Part shown: one piece after another, positions 57,345-64,000 of the stretch
Position numbering within the stretch: position 1 is the first letter of the stretch
Layout of the letters: every line of letters begins with the position of its first letter
Assembly: GCA_027488255.1 (NCBI GenBank)
Contig: JAIYBZ010000009.1
Coordinates: forward strand, 1 to 64,000
Length of the DNA stretch: 64,000 nt
Direction: 5' to 3'
DNA from: Comamonadaceae bacterium
Lineage (GTDB): Bacteria > Pseudomonadota > Gammaproteobacteria > Burkholderiales > Burkholderiaceae_C
The notes under the pieces: generated by a model
Told to the model about the DNA's origin: nothing
What the model saw: the letters and a program-made list of their open reading frames with translations, nothing else
Database searches by the model: none
Position numbers and translations under genes: made by a program

Positions 57345-58097
57345 TCAGTCCGTCCAAGCAAACTCTGCCACCAGTGGCAGATGATCAGACATGCGCCGCC
57401 AGATGCGCCCCGAGGGCGTCATGGCATGCACCGGAACCAAGCCCCTGGCGTAAACATGGTCCAACTGGTTCAGCGGCAAGCGCGAGGGATAAGTGGGCGT
57501 GGGCTGCTCACGCCATTCGCGAAATCCCGCAAGGGCCATGCGCCGTCCTAAACCGGTGCCCCAATCGTTGAAATCACCGGCCACCAGCACGGGCGCGTGT
57601 GCTGGAATGTTTTGCGCCATATAGGCCAACAGTTGCGCCAACTGCCGCACGCGGCTGCCGGGCACCAGCCCCAAATGAACCACGATCACATGCACTGTGC
57701 GGTCAATGACCTGGATTTCTGTGTGCAACAAACCCCGTTGCTCGAATCGGTGGTCCGACAGGTCACGGTGTTGCTCGGACAGCACCGGCCAGCGTGACAG
57801 CAAGGCATTGCCATGCTCGCCATGCCGAGTGAAGGCGTTGGTGCGGTACACCGCCACATACCCCTCGGGGGCCAAAAAGTCAGCCTGGGGTTGGCTGGGC
57901 CAATGGGCAAAGTGGCGCTCTTCTCGGCGGTGCATGCGCCGCACCTCTTGCAGGCAAACGATGTCTGCGTCCAGTTGCTCTACGGCATGCCCCAGGTTGT
58001 GAATTTCAAGGCGCCTTGCCGGCCCCAAGCCTTGCACCCCTTTGTGGATGTTGTAGGTGGCCACGCGCAAGATCGGATGTTCGTGACTTTGAGGCAT
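57345..58097 (-). CDS. Endonuclease/exonuclease/phosphatase family protein (YbhP-like)
   Basis: A 250-residue EEP-fold hydrolase. Motifs: RVATYNIHKGVQG, DIVCLQEVRRM (catalytic Glu), GDFNDWGT, and the terminal SDHLPLVAEF with catalytic Asp-His. The family acts on phosphodiesters in lipids or nucleic acids; the pairing with clsB favours lipid metabolism. The ATG at 58097 overlaps the nudB stop (TGATG). Confidence 0.92.
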   Translation of the reverse strand: MPQSHEHPILRVATYNIHKGVQGLGPARRLEIHNLGHAVEQLDADIVCLQEVRRMHRREERHFAHWPSQPQADFLAPEGYVAVYRTNAFTRHGEHGNALLSRWPVLSEQHRDLSDHRFEQRGLLHTEIQVIDRTVHVIVVHLGLVPGSRVRQLAQLLAYMAQNIPAHAPVLVAGDFNDWGTGLGRRMALAGFREWREQPTPTYPSRLPLNQLDHVYARGLVPVHAMTPSGRIWRRMSDHLPLVAEFAWTD

Positions 58098-58564
58098 CAG
58101 CGTCCCAAGATGGGTGCAAAACGGGGCAACATCAAGATGGCTTCCGCATTGGAGGGGGAAAAACAATGGTCAGCTGCAGCCTGCCAGGGCAACCATTGCC
58201 ATTCGGTGTGCTCGGCAGGGCTCAAGTTGATGGGCGTCATTTCAGGCACCCTGAGGCCAAACACGCGCTCGGTGTTTCGGCTGATGTCAGGGGCATAGCG
58301 CCAGCGCCAAGCGGGATAAATGTCGTATGTGTTCTCAAGCTGCCAATCTTGCAATTCGCAGGCAGGGTGCAGCGCATCAATGCCCGTTTCTTCTTGCACT
58401 TCGCGAGCCGCCGTCGACGCCCAGGGCTCTTCGGGGTGGTCTTTGCTACCCGTGACCGACTGCCAAGTGCCGGCATCGGCTCTTCGAATCAGCAAAACCT
58501 GACCGCTCTGGGTGTAGATCACCACCAGAACAGATAGGGGAATTTTGTAAATAGAGGTTGTCAC
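58097..58564 (-). CDS. nudB: Dihydroneopterin triphosphate diphosphatase
   Basis: A 155-residue Nudix hydrolase that removes pyrophosphate from the FolE product in folate synthesis. The Nudix box is read as GSKDHPEEPWASTAAREVQEETGI in its entirety around residues 38-61, and the C-terminus contains the NudB-like HTEWQWLPWQAA. It shares a pathway with folE located 2 kb downstream on the same strand. Confidence 0.93.
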   Translation of the reverse strand: MTTSIYKIPLSVLVVIYTQSGQVLLIRRADAGTWQSVTGSKDHPEEPWASTAAREVQEETGIDALHPACELQDWQLENTYDIYPAWRWRYAPDISRNTERVFGLRVPEMTPINLSPAEHTEWQWLPWQAAADHCFSPSNAEAILMLPRFAPILGR

Positions 58565-58605
58565 CGTCTCATTCTAGGCAGCCCGGTCCTTGCTAGCATT
58601 GCGCC

Positions 58606-59256
58606 ATGTCGTCATTGCCCCACTCCACCCCGTCTATTGGACTGCAAGCCCAGCAGCTGGCAGGCGGCCCCTCAGCGCAGGCGGTTATTTCTGATTTGGA
58701 CTTCACTTGGCCCGCAGGCCTGAGCTGGATTTGCGGTGACGAAGGGACTGGCAAAACCACCTTGTTGCGGCTGCTGGCCGGTGATTTACAAGCTCTGCGT
58801 GGCCAAGTGCAACGCCCTGCAGGCGGGGTCTTCTGGATCGACCTGAAAGGCCCAGAGCATGACGCCACGCTCGTGCAAGACTGCTGGCAACAGCTTTCAT
58901 CAAGATGGCCTCAGTGGCAAGCCAATCACCTCCATGACCTGGCACACGCGCTGGACATGGCGCAGCACAGCCACAAGCCGCTGTACATGTTGTCCACCGG
59001 CAGTCGCCGCAAAGTGGGCTTGATTGCGGCACTGGCCTCGGGCGCCACGGTCACTTTGCTGGACCAACCATTTGCGGCGCTGGACCTGCGTTCGGTGGTC
59101 ACCCTCAAAGAAATTCTCGAAGAGGCTGCTCAGGTATCGCACCGCGCCTGGATCGTGGCCGATTACGAAGTGCCTGACGATTTGCCCTTGGCAAGCGTCT
59201 TGCAATTGCCCGTACGACAGCCCCCGGGAAACTCCTTAGGCCACTATGCCCCATAA
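58606..59256 (+). CDS. ABC-type ATP-binding protein with degenerate active site
   Basis: A 216-residue single nucleotide-binding domain. Walker A is intact (GDEGTGKTTLL, about residues 44-54) and the signature is LSTGSRRKVGL (from 129). Walker B reads VTLLDQP with Gln154 in place of the catalytic Glu, and the usual switch His is replaced in WIVADYEV (Asp186). It resembles CcmA-like ATPases in size. No permease gene is adjacent, so its partner is unknown. ATP hydrolysis may be slow or lost. Confidence 0.85.
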   Translation: MSSLPHSTPSIGLQAQQLAGGPSAQAVISDLDFTWPAGLSWICGDEGTGKTTLLRLLAGDLQALRGQVQRPAGGVFWIDLKGPEHDATLVQDCWQQLSSRWPQWQANHLHDLAHALDMAQHSHKPLYMLSTGSRRKVGLIAALASGATVTLLDQPFAALDLRSVVTLKEILEEAAQVSHRAWIVADYEVPDDLPLASVLQLPVRQPPGNSLGHYAP

Positions 59257-59393
59257 TGCCCCTTGCGCGCGTGCATCCGGCATGCGCGCAATTCAGGTGA
59301 TCGGTCAGTTTCGCGCTCTACGGCGGCACTTTTCGGGTTTGTTGTACTTTCGGGACCCCATCGCTTTTGTTTCATGTATTTTGAGGAGTCCCC

Positions 59394-59786
59394 ATGGGCA
59401 ATAAACTTTACGTCGGCAACTTGCCGTACACCGTCCGCGACGAAGACCTGCAACAGGCTTTCGGCGAATTCGGCGCCATCACCAGCGCCAAAGTCATGAT
59501 GGAACGCGACACCGGTCGCTCCAAAGGCTTCGGTTTTGTGGAAATGGGCAGCGATGCTGAAGCGCAAGCCGCTATCGCTGGCATGAACGGTCAATCTTTG
59601 GGTGGTCGCAGCATCACCGTGAACGAAGCCCGTCCCATGGAGGCACGTCCTCCTCGCACCGGCGGCTTCGGTGGCGGTGGCGGCTACGGTGGCGGCGGCC
59701 GTTCCGGTGGCGGCGGCTACGGTGGTGGCGATCGCTCTGGCGGTGGCGGCTACGGCGGTGGCGGCGGCGGTCGCGGCGGCTACTAA
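59394..59786 (+). CDS. Glycine-rich RRM RNA-binding protein
   Basis: A 130-residue RNA-binding protein. One RRM covers residues 1-80, with RNP2 LYVGNL and RNP1 KGFGFVEM. The tail is a run of Gly with Arg, Ser and Tyr (GGGGYGGG-type repeats). Such proteins in bacteria are often cold-induced RNA chaperones. GAGGAG stands before the ATG. The 137-base gap in front has no coding sign and probably carries the promoter and a leader. Confidence 0.95.
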   Translation: MGNKLYVGNLPYTVRDEDLQQAFGEFGAITSAKVMMERDTGRSKGFGFVEMGSDAEAQAAIAGMNGQSLGGRSITVNEARPMEARPPRTGGFGGGGGYGGGGRSGGGGYGGGDRSGGGGYGGGGGGRGGY

Positions 59787-59858
59787 GCCCTGAAAACTCT
59801 CAACGGCCCAGCTGCCGTTGTCAAATGGCTGATTCAGCCCCAAGGCTGAATCAGCCAG

Positions 59859-59896
59859 AAAAGGCTTCAAGACTTCGGTTTTGAAGCCTTTTTTGT
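59859..59896 (+). terminator. Rho-independent terminator of the RRM gene
   Basis: GGCTTCAA and TTGAAGCC form a stem around an eight- to ten-base loop, followed by TTTTTT. An extra stem from two copies of a GGCTGATTCAGCC-type palindrome lies directly upstream (59827-59856). Confidence 0.85.
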
Positions 59897-59925
59897 TGGG
59901 CGAACCCTGTCACACGCACCAACAA

Positions 59926-59949
59926 CAACGCCACCCGAAGGTGGCGTTG
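59926..59949 (-). terminator. Hairpin after aspS, probable terminator
   Basis: CAACGCCACC-CGAA-GGTGGCGTTG forms a 10-bp stem with a stable CGAA tetraloop, 22 bases past the aspS stop on the minus strand. The following sequence TTGTTGG is only moderately T-rich, so it may be a weak terminator or a 3'-end protector. Confidence 0.5.
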
Positions 59950-59970
59950 GTCACAACATGGTCCGCCGGA

Positions 59971-61785
59971 TCAAGCTGCTTTTGCGGCATCCACATTGCG
60001 CAAGCGGATGTGCAATTCGCGCAATTGCTTTTCGTCCACCGGGCTGGGGGCTTGGGTGAGCAAGCATTGGGCGCGCTGGGTTTTGGGGAAGGCAATCACA
60101 TCGCGGATGGATTCGGCACCGGTCATCAAGGTCACGATGCGGTCCAAGCCAAAGGCCAGGCCGCCGTGCGGGGGCGCACCGTACTGCAAGGCGTCCAACA
60201 AGAAACCAAATTTGAGTTGGGCTTCTTCGGGCGTGATTTTCAAAGCATCAAACACTTTTTGCTGCACGTCGGCACGGTGAATACGCACCGAGCCTCCGCC
60301 CATTTCCCAACCGTTCAAGACCATGTCATAGCCCTTGGAGATGCATTTCTCTGGGGCCGACACCATCCAATCTTCGTGGCCGTCTTTGGGCGCCGTGAAG
60401 GGGTGGTGTACCGCGGTGTAACGCTGGTTTTCGTCGTCGAACTCAAACATGGGAAAGTCCACCACCCACATCGGTGCCCAACGGTCTTCAAACAAGCCGT
60501 TCTTTTTGCCAAAGTCGCTGTGGCCAATCTTGATGCGCAAGGCGCCAATGGCGTCGTTGACGATTTTGGCTTTGTCGGCACCGAAGAAAATCAAATCGCC
60601 GTTTTGTGCGCCCGAGCGCTCCAACACCGCATTCAGAGCGGCATCGTGGATGTTCTTGACGATGGGCGATTGCAAACCGTCACGGCCTTTGGATAAATCG
60701 TTGACGCGGATGTAGGCCAAGCCTTTGGCTCCGTAAATCTTGACGAACTCGGTGTAGGCGTCGATTTCGCCACGGCTGATGCCGCCGCCCTCGACCGAGC
60801 CATTGGGAACGCGCAAGGCCACCACGCGGCCACCTTTCATGTTGGCGGCGCCAGAGAACACTTTGAAGTCCACATCGCCCATGACATCGGTGACTTCGGT
60901 GAATTGCAGTTTCACGCGCAAATCGGGCTTGTCAGAACCATACAGGTGCATCGCATCTTGGTACGTCATAACGGGGAATTCGCCCAAGTCCACGCCAATG
61001 GTCTTGCTGAAAACGCGCTTGATCATGCTTTGGAACATGTCGCGAATTTCTTCTTCGGTCAAGAACGAGGTCTCGATATCGATCTGCGTGAATTCGGGCT
61101 GGCGGTCGGCACGCAAGTCTTCGTCGCGGAAGCACTTGGTGATTTGGTAATAGCGGTCATAGCCTGCCACCATGAGCAATTGCTTGAACAATTGAGGCGA
61201 TTGGGGCAATGCAAAAAACTGACCATCGTGCACCCGGCTGGGCACCAAATAATCGCGCGCACCTTCTGGGGTGCTCTTGGTCAGCATGGGAGTTTCGATG
61301 TCCACAAAGCCGTTTTCGTCGAGGTACTTGCGCACTTCCATGGCCACCTTGTAGCGCAGCATCAGGTTGTTTTGCATATAAGGGCGACGCAGGTCCAGCA
61401 CGCGATGGGTCAGGCGAGTGGTCTCTGACAAATTTTCTTCGTCGATCTGGAATGGCGGCGTGACCGAGGCATTCAGCACGATCAACTCTTGGCACAGCAC
61501 TTCAATCTTGCCGCTCTTCATGTTGTCGTTGAAAGTGCCCTCAGGGCGGGCGCGCACCACGCCTTTGATCTGCACGCAATATTCGTTGCGCACATCTTCG
61601 GCCACTTTGAACATGTCAGGACGGTCAGGATCGCACACCACTTGCACGTAACCCTCGCGGTCGCGCAAATCAATGAAGATCACGCCACCGTGGTCACGGC
61701 GGCGGTTCACCCAACCGCACAGGCTGACGGTTTGGCCCGTCAAAGCTTCGGTCACCAGACCGCAATAGTGAGAACGCATAGACAT
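59971..61785 (-). CDS. aspS: Aspartyl-tRNA synthetase
   Basis: A 604-residue class IIb synthetase of the bacterial type. An N-terminal OB-fold anticodon domain ([25 protein letters not shown]) precedes motif 2 ([16 protein letters not shown]), a GAD insertion domain, and motif 3 ([15 protein letters not shown]). The ATG could also be at 61779, which would give the MRSHYCG start typical of the family. It follows DUF502 and fmdB. Confidence 0.98.
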   Translation of the reverse strand: MSMRSHYCGLVTEALTGQTVSLCGWVNRRRDHGGVIFIDLRDREGYVQVVCDPDRPDMFKVAEDVRNEYCVQIKGVVRARPEGTFNDNMKSGKIEVLCQELIVLNASVTPPFQIDEENLSETTRLTHRVLDLRRPYMQNNLMLRYKVAMEVRKYLDENGFVDIETPMLTKSTPEGARDYLVPSRVHDGQFFALPQSPQLFKQLLMVAGYDRYYQITKCFRDEDLRADRQPEFTQIDIETSFLTEEEIRDMFQSMIKRVFSKTIGVDLGEFPVMTYQDAMHLYGSDKPDLRVKLQFTEVTDVMGDVDFKVFSGAANMKGGRVVALRVPNGSVEGGGISRGEIDAYTEFVKIYGAKGLAYIRVNDLSKGRDGLQSPIVKNIHDAALNAVLERSGAQNGDLIFFGADKAKIVNDAIGALRIKIGHSDFGKKNGLFEDRWAPMWVVDFPMFEFDDENQRYTAVHHPFTAPKDGHEDWMVSAPEKCISKGYDMVLNGWEMGGGSVRIHRADVQQKVFDALKITPEEAQLKFGFLLDALQYGAPPHGGLAFGLDRIVTLMTGAESIRDVIAFPKTQRAQCLLTQAPSPVDEKQLRELHIRLRNVDAAKAA

Positions 61786-61857
61786 ATTCAAGGACTTTCT
61801 AGATTCGAAAATTCGTACGGGGTGAGATGCTGGGTGAGAGCTCGAGCGCGAGGGGTC

Positions 61858-62526
61858 TCAAAGAGGCTTCGATGGCGTGACAGGGGCGGCCGTCAAAGCC
61901 TGCGGCCCAGGCACCACAACCCCCATCGAGATGATGTATTTGAGGGCGTCATCCACACTCATGTCGAGCTCCACCACATCGGCTTTGGGCATCATCAAGA
62001 AAAAGCCCGACGTTGGGTTGGGCGTGGTGGGCACATAAACACTGACCATGGCTTGGTTCAGGTGCTTGGCAACCTCGCCACCGGGCGTGCCGGTCAAAAA
62101 TGCGATGGTCCAAACCCCTTGACGTGGATATTGCACCAGCAGCGCCTTGGAAAACGCATTGCCGCTGCCTGAAAACAAGGTGTCGGCCACCTGCTTGACA
62201 CTGGTGTAAATGGTGCGCACCACCGGGATGCGGTTCATCAAACCGTCCCATTGACGCAACCACCATTGGCCAAACATATTGGCGACAAAAACACCGGTCG
62301 CAAAAATCACCAAGGCCACCAGGATCACCCCCAGTCCGGGCACCCCTCTGAGGGCCTCTGCGACCTTGTGCATGCCCGGAATAAGGGTGTCCGCGGCCAA
62401 CAAAACAGCCAAGAAAATGCCGTCAAGCAAGCCCACCAACCAAGTCAGCACCCAGACGGTGATGCCCATGGGCAGCCATACCAGAAGCCCGGTGATGAAG
62501 TACTGTTTCAAGCTGCGTTGTTTCAT
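61858..62526 (-). CDS. DUF502 family membrane protein
   Basis: A 222-residue protein with two membrane helices near residues 10-35 and 65-90 (LKQYFITGLLVWLPMGITVWVL; VILVALVIFATGVFVANMFG). The C-terminal conserved block follows: RIPVVRTIYTSVKQV and VSVYVPTTPNPTSGFF. Function unknown. It stands between fmdB and aspS, a stable arrangement in Burkholderiales. Confidence 0.92.
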   Translation of the reverse strand: MKQRSLKQYFITGLLVWLPMGITVWVLTWLVGLLDGIFLAVLLAADTLIPGMHKVAEALRGVPGLGVILVALVIFATGVFVANMFGQWWLRQWDGLMNRIPVVRTIYTSVKQVADTLFSGSGNAFSKALLVQYPRQGVWTIAFLTGTPGGEVAKHLNQAMVSVYVPTTPNPTSGFFLMMPKADVVELDMSVDDALKYIISMGVVVPGPQALTAAPVTPSKPL

Positions 62527-62550
62527 GTGATGGCAATCAAGGGTGGCGGG

Positions 62551-62913
62551 TCAATGGCAAGCGCAAGAGGGGGCACAGCCTCCCGCAGAAGCGGTACTGG
62601 CAGAAGTGTTGGCAGCAGAAGCAGAGGCGGCAGAACCTGCAACGGCCGTACCCGCACCGGCAGTGCCCGAATCTGAAGCGGCAGGCGCCGCATCGGCAGC
62701 CCCTGCAGCGGCCGGGGCACCCGTAGCACCGCCGCCCTTGAAATCAGTGGCGTACCAACCTGTCCCTTTGAGCTGGAAACCCGGCGCTGTCAGTTGTTTG
62801 TTGAATTTTGGCGCGCCGCAGGCCGGGCATTCGGTCAAGGCCGCGTCCGACATTTTTTGGAGCACGTCCTTGGCATGGCCGCAGGCATCGCACTTGTAGG
62901 CATAAATGGGCAT
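62551..62913 (-). CDS. FmdB-family zinc ribbon protein with extended tail
   Basis: A 120-residue protein. Residues 1-60 are the FmdB zinc ribbon (MPIYAYKCDACGHAKDVLQKMSD, ECPACGAPKFNKQL) with four Cys. After GWYATDFKGGG comes a long Ala/Ser/Gly-rich tail ending CAPSCACH, with three more Cys and a His. The role is unknown; it may act in transcription or regulation near membranes. Confidence 0.9.
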   Translation of the reverse strand: MPIYAYKCDACGHAKDVLQKMSDAALTECPACGAPKFNKQLTAPGFQLKGTGWYATDFKGGGATGAPAAAGAADAAPAASDSGTAGAGTAVAGSAASASAANTSASTASAGGCAPSCACH

Positions 62914-63024
62914 GAAGAGCCTTTAAAGGTAATCCAAGTAAACCTTCAATTATAGGCTTGGCTCCCTCTTTTGAGCCCACTTTCATGGACTCAAAGCTGT
63001 GAACGGGGACCGGTGGCAGCCTAT

Positions 63025-64000
63025 TCAAGGTCTGGATGAAACTTGAGAGGCATGCTCCAAAGCTTTGGCCACAGATTGACCTTTATTAGCGATCAATTGG
63101 GGCATCAATGAGCCCAACAGCATCCCCACAATGGAAGCCCCTAGGCCCAACAAATTGGCTGGCACCAACGTCTCGGGGGCAAAGGATTGACACAACAACC
63201 AAGTGCCAATCCCCAATACAACCGAGAACAAAGCACCTTGGGTATTGGCACGTCGCCAGAAAGCCCCCGCCACCAACGGTACAAAAGCACCCGTCAGTGT
63301 GACGTTGTAAGCGTTTTGCACCATTTCATACATGGTGCTGGTGCTGTTGAGGGCAAACAACAAGGCAAATGAGGTGAAAGTGACCAGAATGACACGCAGA
63401 AGCAACAAAAACTGGCGATCACTCATGTGGGGAACAAAGGGTTTCAGTACATTTTCTGTGAAGGTGGCGGTGGGTGCGAGCAAAGCGCCGCTGGCTGTGG
63501 ACAAAATGGCCGACAACAATGCGCCAAAGAACAAAATTTGAGCCCAAATGGGCATCTTGCCCAGCACCAGATCTGGCAGGATTCGCTGAATTGTTCGCGC
63601 ATCTTCCGATTCGAACAAGGCCTTAAGTTCGGGGTGCGCTATCAGCGCAGCGTACGCAATAAACAGCGGAATGAACGCGATCACAAAGTACATCAATCCA
63701 CCAAGGATCGTGCCTCGCATAGCAGTTTTCTCGTCTTTGGCGCTGGTCATGCGTTGAAAAACGTCTTGCTGTGGGATGGAGCCAAAAGCAAATGCAAAGA
63801 ACGCACCAGCCATAGCCCACCAGGCGGCTGCATCCATGTCCGCAGGGAACATGTCAAACTTTCCATCGGCTGCCGCTTGAGTCAAGACCTTTTCAAAGCC
63901 TCCGGCATTGCCACCGACCAGAAAAGCCACCAAGATCAACCCGATCACGATCACCACGGTCTGAAATAAGTCGGTGAAGGCCACCGACCACATGCCGCCA
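63025..64000 (-). CDS. Sodium:solute symporter, N-terminus beyond the right edge
   Basis: Partial SSS/SLC5 family transporter. The frame stays open to the window end and the first visible residues (GGMWSVAFTDLFQTVVIVIG) match the conserved segment before helix 6 of PutP-like symporters. Further family blocks: GSIPQQDVFQRMTSAKDEKTA, FGALLSAILSTASGALLAPTATFTENVLKP, and NAYNVTLTGAFVPLVAGAFWRRA. Substrate unknown. About 325 residues are visible. Confidence 0.93.
   Translation of the reverse strand, partial: GGMWSVAFTDLFQTVVIVIGLILVAFLVGGNAGGFEKVLTQAAADGKFDMFPADMDAAAWWAMAGAFFAFAFGSIPQQDVFQRMTSAKDEKTAMRGTILGGLMYFVIAFIPLFIAYAALIAHPELKALFESEDARTIQRILPDLVLGKMPIWAQILFFGALLSAILSTASGALLAPTATFTENVLKPFVPHMSDRQFLLLLRVILVTFTSFALLFALNSTSTMYEMVQNAYNVTLTGAFVPLVAGAFWRRANTQGALFSVVLGIGTWLLCQSFAPETLVPANLLGLGASIVGMLLGSLMPQLIANKGQSVAKALEHASQVSSRP

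Noticed and set aside
59640-59786. Gly-codon repeats in the RRM gene as a possible DNA repeat element
   Set aside because: The repetition is explained by the Gly-rich protein tail.

Overview
The window reads as a chromosomal segment of a GC-rich betaproteobacterium of the order Burkholderiales, most likely family Comamonadaceae (inference from gene neighbourhoods such as fmdB-DUF502-aspS, rhodanese-grxC-secB-gpsA and from the style of the box genes; no rRNA or other taxonomic marker was available). About 55 protein genes, one tRNA and a few structured intergenic elements can be supported. No CRISPR array, rRNA, insertion sequence or complete prophage is visible.

Layout. (1) 1-5000: a lower-GC accessory block, all on the + strand: the tail of an unknown gene, a small unknown protein, a large SNF2/RapA-like helicase and a DUF262 protein with an HNH-like C-terminus. 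The genes are translationally coupled or closely spaced, and the block stops next to the 3' end of a tRNA-Ser(CGA). It resembles the edge of a phage-defence island. (2) 5247-14156: core genes (tRNA-Ser, lipoprotein, serS, ispH, fkpB, radC, a PfkB kinase, a Smr protein, a truncated haemoglobin, an FtsX-type permease). (3) 14218-37011: a catabolic region. It holds fdhD, a TRAP transporter (dctP, dctQ, dctM), a formate dehydrogenase operon (fused FdsG-FdsB, FdsA, DUF3305, DUF3306, polyferredoxin, TorD-like chaperone), and the complete box pathway for aerobic benzoate degradation (boxA, boxB, boxC, the regulator boxR, boxD and benzoate-CoA ligase). (4) 37087-50080: housekeeping genes (mrp/apbC, patatin, metG, a SulP transporter, DUF3460, scpA, gpsA, secB, grxC, rhodanese, gpmA, ctpA, moeB-like). 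(5) 50083-64000: a nuclease, a second SulP transporter, an SbmA-like transporter, a cupin, a folE-BLUF-DUF429 operon, clsB, an EEP hydrolase, nudB, a degenerate ABC ATPase, an RRM protein, aspS, DUF502, fmdB and a sodium:solute symporter cut by the right edge.

How the genes work together. Benzoate would be activated to benzoyl-CoA by the ligase, epoxidised by BoxA and BoxB, and ring-cleaved by BoxC. BoxC releases one carbon as formate, and BoxD oxidises the resulting semialdehyde. The formate dehydrogenase operon lies directly downstream of boxCBA on the same strand, 79 bases after boxA and without an obvious terminator, so the locus appears built to recover NADH from the formate made by ring cleavage. 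The TRAP transporter next to it is of a type that can carry aromatic acids and may supply the substrate. BoxR-type operators (TGCA-N6-TGCA) flank boxR on both sides, upstream of boxC and upstream of boxD.

The most unusual non-coding object is the boxB-boxA gap. It carries two large perfect stem-loops whose stems are unrelated but whose loops share the same 25-base core in opposite orientation.
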